Assembly: GCA_012837605.1 (NCBI GenBank)
Contig: DUQV01000072.1
Location: 1-37,968 of the forward strand
Length of the DNA: 37,968 nucleotides
DNA from: Clostridiales bacterium
Lineage (GTDB): Bacteria > Bacillota > Clostridia > Lachnospirales > Lachnospiraceae
Direction: 5' to 3'
The notes under the pieces are model-generated. The model saw only the letters and a list, made by a program, of their open reading frames with translations. It ran no database searches and was not told where the DNA came from. Both the position numbers and the translations under genes were made by a program. Shown here piece by piece: positions 1 through 8,078 of the stretch. Positions within the stretch are counted from its first letter, which is position 1. Each line of letters begins with the position of its first letter.

Positions 1-142
1 CAGTGTAAGTAGTATTCTTTTCCCAACCAATATATTCTTTAATAATTTTTGAGATGTCCTTTGCTGCCAAAACCTTGTTAGACCATAACAATTCCATTAC
101 ATTTAATTCGCCTTCATGTAATCTAATTTCTGATGTTGACAC
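1..142 (-). CDS. BlaI/MecI-family transcriptional repressor (N-terminal part only)
   Basis: Partial gene: about 47 N-terminal residues are present and the rest lies beyond the left edge of the window. The visible protein has the winged-helix pattern of BlaI/MecI repressors: an EGELNVMELLW-like first helix, then AAKDISKII and GWEKNTTYT, which matches the family's W-x-K-N-T-V-Y-T recognition helix. The start is a GTG at 140-142, preceded by an AAGGGGTG ribosome binding site. Family members repress beta-lactamase, copper or envelope-stress genes and are usually paired with a BlaR1-type membrane protease sensor, which would lie outside this window. TACAnnTGTA-type operator sites lie upstream, so self-repression is likely. 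The target genes cannot be told from the sequence present. Confidence 0.85.
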   Translation of the reverse strand, partial: MSTSEIRLHEGELNVMELLWSNKVLAAKDISKIIKEYIGWEKNTTYT

Positions 143-340
143 AATAAGTTACACCCCTTTTACTCATAATTTATATACTACAACAGTAGAACTTAGAAAA
201 CTAATGGCTTAACAACTACTGTGGCAGAATATACAACCTTGTTTTAGGCTTATAGATACAGATTAACAGATGATTTTACTTCTTCTTCATATCAAGCCTA
301 AAGGCTTACTATATATGTAGAATACGTGTGAATTATTATC

Positions 341-350
341 TACACATGTA
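341..350. promoter_or_regulatory. BlaI/MecI-type operator, perfect TACAnnTGTA core
   Basis: The bases TACACATGTA form a perfect match to the TACAnnTGTA core known for BlaI/MecI operators, within the longer dyad CTACACATGTAG. A second, weaker site, TATATATGTA (310-319), lies with its centre 31 bp away, about three helical turns. A third, TACAACAGTA (179-188), lies inside CTACAACAGTAG close to the gene. The gene immediately downstream encodes a BlaI-type repressor, which makes the assignment consistent. Confidence 0.55.
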
Positions 351-369
351 GATTTTAGACTGCTATTAT

Positions 370-398
370 ATTCTATAGGAATAGAACGAGAAAGTCAA
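370..398 (-). promoter_or_regulatory. Candidate sigma-A promoter of the BlaI-type gene
   Basis: On the minus strand, TTGACT (393-398) and TAGAAT (370-375) are separated by exactly 17 bases. Transcription would start near 363, leaving a leader of about 220 nt before the GTG at 142. The best BlaI-like operator (341-350) lies about 13-22 bases downstream of that start point, a position suited to repression. Confidence 0.5.
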
Positions 399-428
399 GC
401 CTTAATGATAATATTTTTAACAAAAATT

Positions 429-463
429 TATCAATATTTTTACAAAACATAAAAATATTGATA
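429..463 (-). terminator. AT-rich hairpin after the division/aroB/lspA operon
   Basis: A perfect 14-bp inverted repeat with a 7-nt loop (arms 429-442 and 450-463) lies about 50 bases beyond the stop codon of the ATPase gene. On the minus strand it is followed by AAATTTTTG, a short U tract. The stem is almost entirely A/T, so its thermodynamic strength is doubtful, but its position at the end of an eight-gene run fits a terminator. Confidence 0.5.
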
Positions 464-515
464 TAGAAATGTAATAACTTATTAAAATTGAAAGATAAAT
501 TATATACAGAACAAA

Positions 516-1814
516 TTATAAGCAAAAAGCTGCGTAATATGGAACATATTTAATATTATTTTTGTAATCAAAATTATTGGATGAAATTTTAACAGAGTAT
601 GGGGAATCTATCTTCTGTTTTAATACACTGACGCTTTTTGACCTGGTGTTATTATCACAGAATATCTCAATCGGTATAAGGTTGTTATCCTTTAAAAGGA
701 TAAAATCAATCTTTGCCATTGAATCAGATTCCCAGAATATTATTGGATATCCGTTTGATTTTAAGGTTGCGGCTATGTAATTTTCAAGTAAAGCCTTATT
801 AATCTCTTTATTAAAAGATGACACCTTACTATACAGCTGTGAATGAAGCATACCAACATCAGACAGATATAATTTGAAGCTGGCAATTTCAGTTGTATTA
901 AGCCTGTCTCCTTCTATCAGATCAGATATATTCTGCAATTCTTCTGTAGCGATTTTATAACTTGGTATGACATAATTCTGATCTGACAGACATTGAATCG
1001 CATCCTTATACATCGCATGGGTTGTTCCCTTACGAATAAGCTTATATTGAAATTTTTTATTACTTTTTGTCAATTGAATCGGAAGGCTGTTAAGAACCTG
1101 ATTCATCTTTAGTGCATTACCGTCAGGATTATTAAGGCTTTGGTAGTGCCGGTATGTCCCCATAAGCAGGCTGTGCTGTTCCGGGATATTATTCAGGTTA
1201 TTGAAGTTTAAGTATTCATTTATTACTCCTGGCATACCACCTATCTGTATGTAAAGATTGAATAGTGCAAGAAGCTCTTTATGTACGATATCGGGAATTT
1301 TTTTATTGGATTCAAAATGGGTTAGTATTGTTTCTATATACCAGTCGCTTGCAATGGCCACGAGAAACTCATTAAACTGCATTGGATATATAGGAATATG
1401 ATTATAAAGATTCAGCTCGTCCTTATGCACAGGTTGGCTTGTAATAGCTATTATTTTAGTGAATTCGCCTGCATACTGAAGGGTTGAAAGCATACGGAAA
1501 GCATTCGGACAGCAACTGATTTCATCAAGTATTAATATCCTGTCTTGTATGAAATCGGAGTCCTTAGCTTCCTCATCCATATGAAAATACTTCAGCAGAT
1601 TATCAGATACTATAAATGGGTCATTTTGCAGAAACAACTCAGATACATGAGGATCATGCTCAAAATTCAAATACATAATATGTTTAAAAAAAGACTTGGC
1701 AAAATCATATGCAAGAAATGTTTTACCTACGCCTTTTGATCCGGTTAACAATGCCGGCTTAACATCTGAATCTTGGTTCCATTGTATTAATCTGTCTATT
1801 GCAGTTCTCTTCAC
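516..1814 (-). CDS. AAA-type ATPase with DUF4143 domain
   Basis: The 432-residue protein has a Walker A motif GSKGVGKT at about residues 25-32, a Walker B segment ILILDE near 92-97, and a C-terminal part of the DUF4143 type ending in a PD-(D/E)xK-like stretch (FWESDSMAKIDFIL, then PIEIF). This is the layout of the COG1373 family of predicted ATPases, whose function is largely unknown; members are patchily distributed and often thought to be mobile. The start is a GTG at 1814 with AAGGAG 8 bases upstream; this ribosome binding site overlaps the stop codon of the pseudouridine synthase gene, so the two are likely co-translated. It is the last gene of the run that starts at 8027. I assign no role in division or in rRNA modification; position alone does not support one. 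Confidence 0.85.
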   Translation of the reverse strand: MKRTAIDRLIQWNQDSDVKPALLTGSKGVGKTFLAYDFAKSFFKHIMYLNFEHDPHVSELFLQNDPFIVSDNLLKYFHMDEEAKDSDFIQDRILILDEISCCPNAFRMLSTLQYAGEFTKIIAITSQPVHKDELNLYNHIPIYPMQFNEFLVAIASDWYIETILTHFESNKKIPDIVHKELLALFNLYIQIGGMPGVINEYLNFNNLNNIPEQHSLLMGTYRHYQSLNNPDGNALKMNQVLNSLPIQLTKSNKKFQYKLIRKGTTHAMYKDAIQCLSDQNYVIPSYKIATEELQNISDLIEGDRLNTTEIASFKLYLSDVGMLHSQLYSKVSSFNKEINKALLENYIAATLKSNGYPIIFWESDSMAKIDFILLKDNNLIPIEIFCDNNTRSKSVSVLKQKIDSPYSVKISSNNFDYKNNIKYVPYYAAFCL

Positions 1815-1826
1815 TTAGAATTCTCC

Positions 1827-2801
1827 TTATTGTCTTCTTAGTCTGGTAAGTAAATCTGTAAAATATTCAGGTAAAGGTGCTGTAAATTCTATATATTCCT
1901 TGGTTTTGGGGTGAATTAATCCCAGAACTCCTGCATGAAGTGCCTGACCTTCAAGATTGAACGGATCCTTTGCAGGACCGTAGACATTATCTCCGAGTAT
2001 CGGATGATTTATGCTTGCCATGTGTACACGGATCTGATGAGTCCGACCTGTTTCCAATTCACATTCTATATAAGCATATTTGTCACCCAGGTTTTCAATC
2101 AAGCGATAATTTGTTGCTGCGTATTTCCCGTTCTTTACATCAACAGCCATTTTCTTGCGGTGTCTGGGGTGTCTTCCTATTGGCTTTTCCACTCTCCCGC
2201 TGTCTGTCTTTAATGTATTATATACGATTGCCTGATATTTTCTTGTAATCGAGTGTTCCTTTAATTGCTCTGCGATAAACCGATGGGATGTATCATTCTT
2301 ACAGGCTATAATAACACCGGTGGTATCCCTGTCAATACGATGGACGATACCCGGTCTTAATACTCCGTTTATACCCGACAGATTGTTCCTGCAATGATAT
2401 AATAATGCATTGACTAATGTACCTGTTTCATGACCGGGAGCAGGGTGTACAACAAGTCCTTTATGCTTGTTAATAACTATTATGTCCTCATCCTCATAAA
2501 TAATATCTATATCAATGTCTTCAGGGAGGATCAAGGTATCTTTTGGTTCGGGAAGGCATAAAGCGACGGATTCGCCGGATGTAACCTTATAATTGGCTTT
2601 AACAGCCCTACCATTTACAGATACACGCTTTTCACCAATTAATTTCTGAATATATGATCTGGACATATCATCTAAAACGGAAGCAAGATACTTATCAATA
2701 CGTTCCATATCATACTCATCATCTACTATAAGGTCAATATTCTGTTCCTGTTCAGATACCTCTATAAGGTCATCATCCATTGGATTCATCATTCTTCTCA
2801 T
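1827..2801 (-). CDS. rluD: RluA/RluD-family pseudouridine synthase
   Basis: This enzyme converts uridine to pseudouridine in RNA, most likely in 23S rRNA. The protein starts with an acidic stretch, then an S4 RNA-binding domain (about residues 32-90, with RIDKYL and SRSYIQKLI), followed by the catalytic domain with HRIDRDTTG, the RluA-family signature containing the catalytic aspartate, and later GRTHQIRVH. The length of 324 residues is normal for the family. The first ATG overlaps the end of lspA by 29 bases, and in-frame ATGs at residues 4, 5 and 8 are alternatives; AGGAAG upstream favours the first, GAGGTG the fourth. The lspA-rluD order is common in Firmicutes. The family is certain; the exact target uridines are not visible from sequence. 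Confidence 0.9.
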   Translation of the reverse strand: MRRMMNPMDDDLIEVSEQEQNIDLIVDDEYDMERIDKYLASVLDDMSRSYIQKLIGEKRVSVNGRAVKANYKVTSGESVALCLPEPKDTLILPEDIDIDIIYEDEDIIVINKHKGLVVHPAPGHETGTLVNALLYHCRNNLSGINGVLRPGIVHRIDRDTTGVIIACKNDTSHRFIAEQLKEHSITRKYQAIVYNTLKTDSGRVEKPIGRHPRHRKKMAVDVKNGKYAATNYRLIENLGDKYAYIECELETGRTHQIRVHMASINHPILGDNVYGPAKDPFNLEGQALHAGVLGLIHPKTKEYIEFTAPLPEYFTDLLTRLRRQ

Positions 2802-3333
2802 TCACCTCTTCTTCCTGAGAAGCTTCTTTATTACCTTTTTTCTTCAGCAGACCGTCTAAAAAATCAAAATCCTCATCCTTGTAATAAAATATACCAAGTA
2901 TTAATAACAATATGCTGGAAACAGTCAAATAACTGTCTGCAAGGTTAAAGATAGGAAAATTAATCAGCTCAAAATATATAAAATCCACTACATATTTTAG
3001 CGTAATACGGTCAATGAAGTTGCCAATTGCCCCGGCCATAATAAATACCCATATTATCTGTATAGGCAGATACCGTCTTTTTTGAGGAATCTTAAAATAT
3101 GCAGCAAAAAGTAAAGCGGACAATATTATTGTTAATACGGTCAGAAATTCTGTTTTATCTGTCAAAATTCCCCATACCGCACCTGTGTTTTCATGATATT
3201 GAAGCTTTAATACGCCGGGAATAATACTGACAGGTCCATTCTTCTGTAGTGTCATACGAGCAAAGTATTTACTTATCTGGTCAATTACAACCAGCACTAT
3301 AAAATAAAACAAATGTCTTAATCGCTGTTTCAT
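2773..3333 (-). CDS. lspA: Signal peptidase II (prolipoprotein signal peptidase)
   Basis: An integral membrane aspartyl protease that removes signal peptides from lipidated prolipoproteins. The sequence shows four hydrophobic segments, the early DQISKYFA motif, and the two conserved catalytic-site regions, GNFIDRITLKYVVDF and FNLADSYL, which hold the two active-site aspartates. At 186 residues it is slightly longer than usual because of a charged, hydrophilic cytoplasmic tail rich in Lys and Glu after the last membrane span. The tail-coding DNA overlaps the start of the downstream pseudouridine synthase gene. One likely substrate encoded in this window is the lipoprotein carboxypeptidase at 9173-10147. 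Confidence 0.95.
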   Translation of the reverse strand: MKQRLRHLFYFIVLVVIDQISKYFARMTLQKNGPVSIIPGVLKLQYHENTGAVWGILTDKTEFLTVLTIILSALLFAAYFKIPQKRRYLPIQIIWVFIMAGAIGNFIDRITLKYVVDFIYFELINFPIFNLADSYLTVSSILLLILGIFYYKDEDFDFLDGLLKKKGNKEASQEEEVNEKNDESNG

Positions 3334-3371
3334 GGTACAAACTCCGTTCTGTTTATATAGTTAGTATTAAA

Positions 3372-4463
3372 TTATTCCAAGATAAATTCTATGGCTTCCA
3401 GCATCTCCTCTTTTGAAACGCTTGTATCTATAATAGAATTGCCTATTTCTTTGAGCAGAATGAACTTGATCTTATCTGACTGCATCTTTTTATCAAGTCT
3501 TGTAGTATTATATATATCTTCAGCACATATGCTGCTGACAGAGACCGGCAGATCGCAGGCCTTAATAAGATTAATTATCCTATATAATTCATCCTTAGAT
3601 ATAAATCCACGCTTATAAGAGATATAAGCCGCAGCCACCGTACCGATTGCAATGCATTCACCATGAAGAAGACTGAAATCCTTTAATTTTTCAATGGCAT
3701 GTCCTATAGTGTGCCCAAAATTAAGAAGTGCTCTGTCTCCCTGTTCTTTAGGATCGTTTTCCACTACATTTTTCTTAATTTCAGTACTTCTTATAACCAT
3801 TTGCTTAAGAATTTCATAATCTAATGCTTTGATATCATTCAAATTCTTAGACAACCAAGTATAAAAATCAGCATCCTTTATTAGACCATGTTTAATTATT
3901 TCGCTCATACCGGCATTGAACTGCCTTTTCGGAAGCGTGTTTAAAGTCGAAAGATTCATATATACCAGCTTGGGTTGATGAAATGCCCCTATCATATTCT
4001 TATATGCCATAAAATCAACACCGGTTTTTCCGCCAATACTGGAATCAGCCATAGCAAGTAAAGTGGTAGGAAGCTGAATGAACCCGATACCCCGCAGATA
4101 TGTTGCAGCAGCAAATCCCGCTAAGTCTCCTGTCACACCTCCGCCAAGAGCAATTATTATATCTTTTCTGTCGAATTTGTTATCAATCAGGCTTTTATAA
4201 ACCATCTTAACAGTATCAAGGTTCTTACTGTTTTCACCGGCTTCAAAGGTTATGCTTTTTACACTTCTTGCTATAGGTTTAATAAGCTGTATTAAATCAT
4301 AAAGATAGATAGAACCAACATTACTGTCGGATATAATCATAAAGCGTTTATTTTGCAGACCGATATCGGACAGAGCTTCGCTAAGTGCAGAATAATCCTT
4401 ATCAAATATAATAGAATATGCAGGTTTGCCTTCATAATTAACAATTATATTATCCTGATACAT
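3372..4463 (-). CDS. aroB: 3-dehydroquinate synthase
   Basis: Converts DAHP to 3-dehydroquinate, the second step of the shikimate pathway to aromatic amino acids. Family motifs are clear: GGGVTGDLAGFAAATYLRG (NAD binding), LPTTLLAMADSSIGGKTG, and the metal ligand regions around EIIKHG and NFGHTIGHAIE. I place the start at the ATG at 4461-4463, giving 363 residues that begin MYQDNIIV, because family alignment starts there; the reading frame stays open up to a GTG at 4496. The strong AAGGAGG site (4513-4519) lies 49 bases upstream, too far for normal initiation, but an 8-bp hairpin between them would bring it to about 10 bases. It is an unrelated metabolic gene placed between divIVA and lspA, probably in the same operon. 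Confidence 0.93.
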   Translation of the reverse strand: MYQDNIIVNYEGKPAYSIIFDKDYSALSEALSDIGLQNKRFMIISDSNVGSIYLYDLIQLIKPIARSVKSITFEAGENSKNLDTVKMVYKSLIDNKFDRKDIIIALGGGVTGDLAGFAAATYLRGIGFIQLPTTLLAMADSSIGGKTGVDFMAYKNMIGAFHQPKLVYMNLSTLNTLPKRQFNAGMSEIIKHGLIKDADFYTWLSKNLNDIKALDYEILKQMVIRSTEIKKNVVENDPKEQGDRALLNFGHTIGHAIEKLKDFSLLHGECIAIGTVAAAYISYKRGFISKDELYRIINLIKACDLPVSVSSICAEDIYNTTRLDKKMQSDKIKFILLKEIGNSIIDTSVSKEEMLEAIEFILE

Positions 4464-4471
4464 AATAAATT

Positions 4472-4510
4472 GCATAACCACATCCAAAAAACACACAGAC
4501 GGGGTTATGC
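4472..4510 (-). promoter_or_regulatory. Hairpin separating aroB Shine-Dalgarno site from its start codon
   Basis: GCATAACC and GGTTATGC (4472-4479 and 4503-4510) form a perfect 8-bp inverted repeat with a 23-nt loop. In the mRNA it lies between the AAGGAGG site (4513-4519) and the likely aroB ATG (4461-4463). Removing the hairpin from the path leaves two bases on one side and eight on the other, an effective spacing of 10. Hairpins that join a distant Shine-Dalgarno site to a start codon are known from phage T4 genes such as 38 and 25. Confidence 0.45.
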
Positions 4511-4533
4511 GTCCTCCTTACAGAATCGTATAT

Positions 4534-5127
4534 TTATAATTCTTCATCTATGGCAATAAACTCAAAAGCATCTTCAGTGTCTAAAGAAGCTTTGATATTG
4601 GTATCTTCTTTTGGGGAACTGTCAAGCTTAGCATTCTCAGGCTGTGATGCTAAGATTTCATCATAGGAAAAGTCAAGTGTATTAATCTGGAAGCTTTCGC
4701 TATTGATAAGCTCAATCTGTGCATTCAACAGATTCTTAAAATGAGCTTTAAATAACTCATATTGCTTTAATAAATTAAGAGTTTTATGTTCCAGTATTTC
4801 AGATTGCTTTAATGCCTTAGATTCAATCATCTTAGCATTAGCCTTAGCATTCATTTCAATAGCCTCGGCTTCTTTATATGCATTATTCTTAATGTCTTGA
4901 GCTGTTTTTTCAGCTATTACGAGAGCCTTTTGAAGGGTCTTTTCGATGGATTTATAATAACTTATACTGTCAGTAAGGTCTTTTACCTTCTTATTAAGGT
5001 TTTCGTTCTCCGCAAGGAGTTGCTCGTAATCGTCTGAAATCTCCTGAATAAACTGTTCAACATCCTTTTTGTCATACCCTAAACCGTTCTTAAAGATCTT
5101 TTCTCTTATTTCAGATGGGGTCAGCAT
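4534..5127 (-). CDS. divIVA: DivIVA-domain cell division protein
   Basis: The N-terminus MLTPSEIREKIFKNGLGYD followed by DVEQFI is the DivIVA lipid-binding domain, which senses negative membrane curvature at poles and division sites. The rest (about residues 30-135) is a heptad-rich coiled coil, and the tail is acidic. Its length of 197 residues is typical. In Firmicutes DivIVA homologues recruit Min, chromosome-anchoring or cell wall proteins. Here the gene follows sepF by 71 bases, reproducing the ylmE-sepF-...-divIVA order of Gram-positive division clusters, but the ylmG and ylmH genes often found between them are absent. Whether it controls MinCD is unclear, because a MinE is also encoded in the window. 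Confidence 0.92.
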   Translation of the reverse strand: MLTPSEIREKIFKNGLGYDKKDVEQFIQEISDDYEQLLAENENLNKKVKDLTDSISYYKSIEKTLQKALVIAEKTAQDIKNNAYKEAEAIEMNAKANAKMIESKALKQSEILEHKTLNLLKQYELFKAHFKNLLNAQIELINSESFQINTLDFSYDEILASQPENAKLDSSPKEDTNIKASLDTEDAFEFIAIDEEL

Positions 5128-5198
5128 TATTTACTCCTCCTACTTTAATTCTTCATATAAATCCTTCTGCTAATAAACCGGTTCGGCTAATAATCAAT

Positions 5199-5762
5199 TT
5201 AGAATTTTGAACTAAAGGTTGGAGGGTCAAAATTATCGTCCTTTATCATATCCAGATAGTCTCCTGATATATCCACCGTATCGGGTGATACAATAAATAT
5301 ACTACTGGATATTCGATGGAGCTTTCCGTTAATTGCATACACAGATCCTGAAACAAAATCCATGGTTCTCTGAGCCTGATAATCATCAAATCCTTCAAGA
5401 TTAATAACAGTAGCTCTTCCCGTCAGAAGCATATCACAGATAACCTGGGAATCTTCAAAAGAAGTAGGCTTCATAATGCAGACCTCTAGCCCTTTTGGTG
5501 TAGTTCTCATAGGAACAACCTTGTTTGCCGAGCGTCTTTCCACTCCTCTCATCCTTTCTTTTTTATAATCATTAGTGTTATGTACCTTTGATTGTTGACG
5601 GTTTGATGTGGTGTCGGCTTCTTCATCGTAAGAATTTTTTTCAAAATGTCTGGATCTCTTGGGTTCATTTAAATCCTCATCATCATCAAAGAAATCATCA
5701 TTAAACTCTTCATCCTCTGTTAATTTCATTGAATTTAGAAAATTCTTAAAAATATTAGGCAT
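5199..5762 (-). CDS. sepF: Cell division protein SepF
   Basis: SepF binds FtsZ and the membrane and aligns FtsZ filaments at the septum. The C-terminal half (about residues 90-175) is the conserved SepF core, with the PTSFEDSQVICDMLL segment, then VINLEGFDDYQAQRTMDF and SGSVYAINGKL. The N-terminal part has an amphipathic start (MPNIFKNFLNSMKL) suited to membrane binding and a long charged linker of Asp/Glu and Arg/Lys. At 187 residues it is of normal size for Clostridia. It sits between yggS/ylmE and divIVA, the expected place in the division cluster. Confidence 0.95.
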   Translation of the reverse strand: MPNIFKNFLNSMKLTEDEEFNDDFFDDDEDLNEPKRSRHFEKNSYDEEADTTSNRQQSKVHNTNDYKKERMRGVERRSANKVVPMRTTPKGLEVCIMKPTSFEDSQVICDMLLTGRATVINLEGFDDYQAQRTMDFVSGSVYAINGKLHRISSSIFIVSPDTVDISGDYLDMIKDDNFDPPTFSSKF

Positions 5763-5822
5763 CGTATTGACTCTCCTATCTATAATGACATGATTTAAAA
5801 TTAATAATAACTACATTTAATA

Positions 5823-6563
5823 TTACTGTGAAATGGTATAATCTCTTTCACCAAATATGCCTGTACCTATCCGCACCATTGTAGCTCCCTCTTCTACTGC
5901 AACCTCAAAGTCTCCGGTCATTCCCATAGAAAGAATATCGAAGCTGTTAGGATCAAAATAGATATCTGTAAGTCCATTATCAATGTTTTTTGATTTTATG
6001 TCAATAAATAATTGTCGCATTTTACTAAAATAGTTTCTATTTTTTTCTGGATCAGTAACATATGGTGCTATTGTCATCAATCCTCTTACCCTAATATGAG
6101 GAAGTTTTATTAATTCCATAAAGAGCGGAACTAATTCATCGGTGCTTACACCGTTCTTTGTAGCTTCCATAGCGATATTTACCTGAATTAAAACATCACA
6201 TACAATATTCTTCTTTGAAGCTTCCTTTTCAATCATATGGGCAAGTCTTACAGAATCCACCGAATGAATCAGGACGGCTTTATCAATAACCTGCTTGACT
6301 TTATTACGCTGTAAATGACCGATTTGATGCCATTTAATATTACTGCCGTACATGTCTTTTAAATTATCGTATTTTTGTACCAATTCCTGTACTTTGTTCT
6401 CACCAAAATTCCTAATTCCCAATTTATAAGCTTCTTCTATCATATGTAGAGGCTGAGTCTTGCTGACCGCTATCAGGGTAACCTCTGAAGGATTTCTGTC
6501 GGCTCTTATACAGGCGGCTTCAATACGCTTTAATGTATCATTAATACGTTCTTCTATCAGCAC
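5823..6563 (-). CDS. yggS: YggS/YlmE-family pyridoxal phosphate homeostasis protein
   Basis: A single-domain PLP-binding TIM barrel of the YggS/PROSC family, which maintains vitamin B6 and amino acid balance but has no known enzymatic reaction. VSKTQ holds the PLP lysine (K35 from the start chosen here); FGENKVQEL and IGHLQRNK are family signatures, and SMGMTGDFEVA near the end binds the phosphate. I choose the GTG at 6563 because AAGGGAG lies 8 bases upstream and the family usually starts about 30 residues before the lysine; the ATG at 6605 in the same frame has no ribosome binding site. It lies directly before sepF, as ylmE does in Bacillus. Confidence 0.93.
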   Translation of the reverse strand: MLIEERINDTLKRIEAACIRADRNPSEVTLIAVSKTQPLHMIEEAYKLGIRNFGENKVQELVQKYDNLKDMYGSNIKWHQIGHLQRNKVKQVIDKAVLIHSVDSVRLAHMIEKEASKKNIVCDVLIQVNIAMEATKNGVSTDELVPLFMELIKLPHIRVRGLMTIAPYVTDPEKNRNYFSKMRQLFIDIKSKNIDNGLTDIYFDPNSFDILSMGMTGDFEVAVEEGATMVRIGTGIFGERDYTISQ

Positions 6564-6635
6564 ATAACTCACTCCCTTCATGTCAGGCTGTATAGTATTA
6601 ATCATCCGGTATACAGTATGTCAATATAACAGTCT

Positions 6636-8027
6636 CTAATATATTATCTTCTGCTCCACAACAGTATTTGCATCTAAAGCAATATGATCATATAGTGATA
6701 ATCCATAGGATGTGTTCTTATCTACAATACAATAAGATTCATTCTGATAGATGATTTCTACTCTCTTAAACACGGCGTAGCCCATATTTACATTATATAC
6801 ACCTGTCAGCTTATCTGTCATGGACAATTGATATCTGTCGCCGTCGGTAGTGCGAATCCATGTATTAGGAGCAAATTGGTTGGTATCAACATAACCAAAC
6901 ATATCATCCTGATAATATATATCGACATTAACAAATATTAATTTAACATCGCCGGTATCCTTATCATACTGTTCCTTAATAAGACCTTTTTCATTACTGT
7001 TGCCGCCCTCAGTAAAATATGATAAGGGTACAAGATAAAAATCCTTTGTTGTCAGTGCAGACAGCGGTATCTTTAATCCGTAGATATTATCAAAATGAAG
7101 CTCTATGTCAAGAAAACGATTGTTCAAATAATTGGACAGGTGCTTGTCCATGATTATCTCAGCATAATATGTTGAGTCTGTCTGATTCTTGAATATATTA
7201 ATCGGTGCAGAGGTACTGAAATCATCATTAAGGATGGTAAAGTCCACCCAATCCATTACTTGAAGCTTATCATACTGCTCATCTGTCAGCGGAAATATTA
7301 TTGACCATGTTTCAGATTTTATTATTTTATAAACAGGAGTATTAACAGATACCATATCAGAGGTACGAAGCGGTATATTCTTATAGTCCTTCTTATCAAA
7401 TATATCCTTTGTAACAGATTCTTTGGTAATCGTTTCACAGTTGTCCTTATAATATGAAATTATACCGCTGAAATCGCTTTTAAAGACTTCATAGGAATAT
7501 TGAAATCCTGTATCCTCACCAATCTGTATACCCTTTTCTATCATTGTCTGATTTAGCATATCAAACAATGTGCTTTCTACATCGAATTTAAAATCATAAA
7601 CATAAGAAAAATCATAGTCTGAATACTGCGAATAAAATTTTTTAATTTCATACTGAAATTGCTTTGAATTATCTCTCGAAAGCATCAAAATATCATCACT
7701 TTCAGTTATATAATCCATAATATTTGTGCTGTCATCTACAGAATATACCGATGAATTCTTTGCTACTCTTGAGCCTTCCTTCAAAAAATAATAAATATAG
7801 CCTGCTTTCTGAGTATAAACCAGCTGTTCATCTCTTAATACAAGCCCGGTTACACGGCTGTTAGTAGTATTATAACCCTCATGTACTTCATAGATAGAGA
7901 TATGCTCTTTTGTAAAATAAATATATATATTAATAGCAATATAGATGAAAAGAATCAAGAAGATAGTTATACCTATATTAAACGTTTTTCGTCTTCTGAA
8001 TTTTACAACTCTTCTACTTCTCCTCAA
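6636..8027 (-). CDS. HlyD-like single-pass membrane protein of the division cluster
   Basis: The 463-residue protein has a basic N-terminus (MRRSRRVVKFRRRK), one membrane segment at about residues 16-36, and a large extracellular part. Residues near 75-100 (GYIYYFLKEGSRVAKNSSVY) resemble the biotinyl-lipoyl-like hairpin of HlyD/periplasmic adaptor proteins, and such proteins in clostridial genomes are annotated as HlyD family. No partner ABC transporter or outer membrane factor is nearby, as expected for a Gram-positive cell. The start is TTG with GGAGG 7 bases upstream. It is the first gene of the apparent division operon ahead of yggS, sepF and divIVA, which suggests an envelope role linked to division, but I cannot assign a biochemical function. 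Confidence 0.75.
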   Translation of the reverse strand: MRRSRRVVKFRRRKTFNIGITIFLILFIYIAINIYIYFTKEHISIYEVHEGYNTTNSRVTGLVLRDEQLVYTQKAGYIYYFLKEGSRVAKNSSVYSVDDSTNIMDYITESDDILMLSRDNSKQFQYEIKKFYSQYSDYDFSYVYDFKFDVESTLFDMLNQTMIEKGIQIGEDTGFQYSYEVFKSDFSGIISYYKDNCETITKESVTKDIFDKKDYKNIPLRTSDMVSVNTPVYKIIKSETWSIIFPLTDEQYDKLQVMDWVDFTILNDDFSTSAPINIFKNQTDSTYYAEIIMDKHLSNYLNNRFLDIELHFDNIYGLKIPLSALTTKDFYLVPLSYFTEGGNSNEKGLIKEQYDKDTGDVKLIFVNVDIYYQDDMFGYVDTNQFAPNTWIRTTDGDRYQLSMTDKLTGVYNVNMGYAVFKRVEIIYQNESYCIVDKNTSYGLSLYDHIALDANTVVEQKIIY

Positions 8028-8078
8028 GCTTTCGCCTCCATTAATACCTTATGGTATCATAAACTTCCGTTAAAATAT

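Larger units (their letters stand above)
143..515. other. 373-bp non-coding region between BlaI-type gene and ATPase gene
   Basis: No convincing gene is seen here. It holds, from right to left, the terminator-like hairpin of the upstream operon (429-463), the candidate BlaI promoter (370-398), three BlaI-like operator sites (341-350, 310-319, 179-188), the short inverted repeat AAGCCTAAAGGCTT (294-307), and a 7-bp inverted repeat ACAGTAG/CTACTGT (183-189 and 216-222). The roughly 220-nt leader before the BlaI start is therefore unusually rich in symmetric sequence. Confidence 0.6.
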
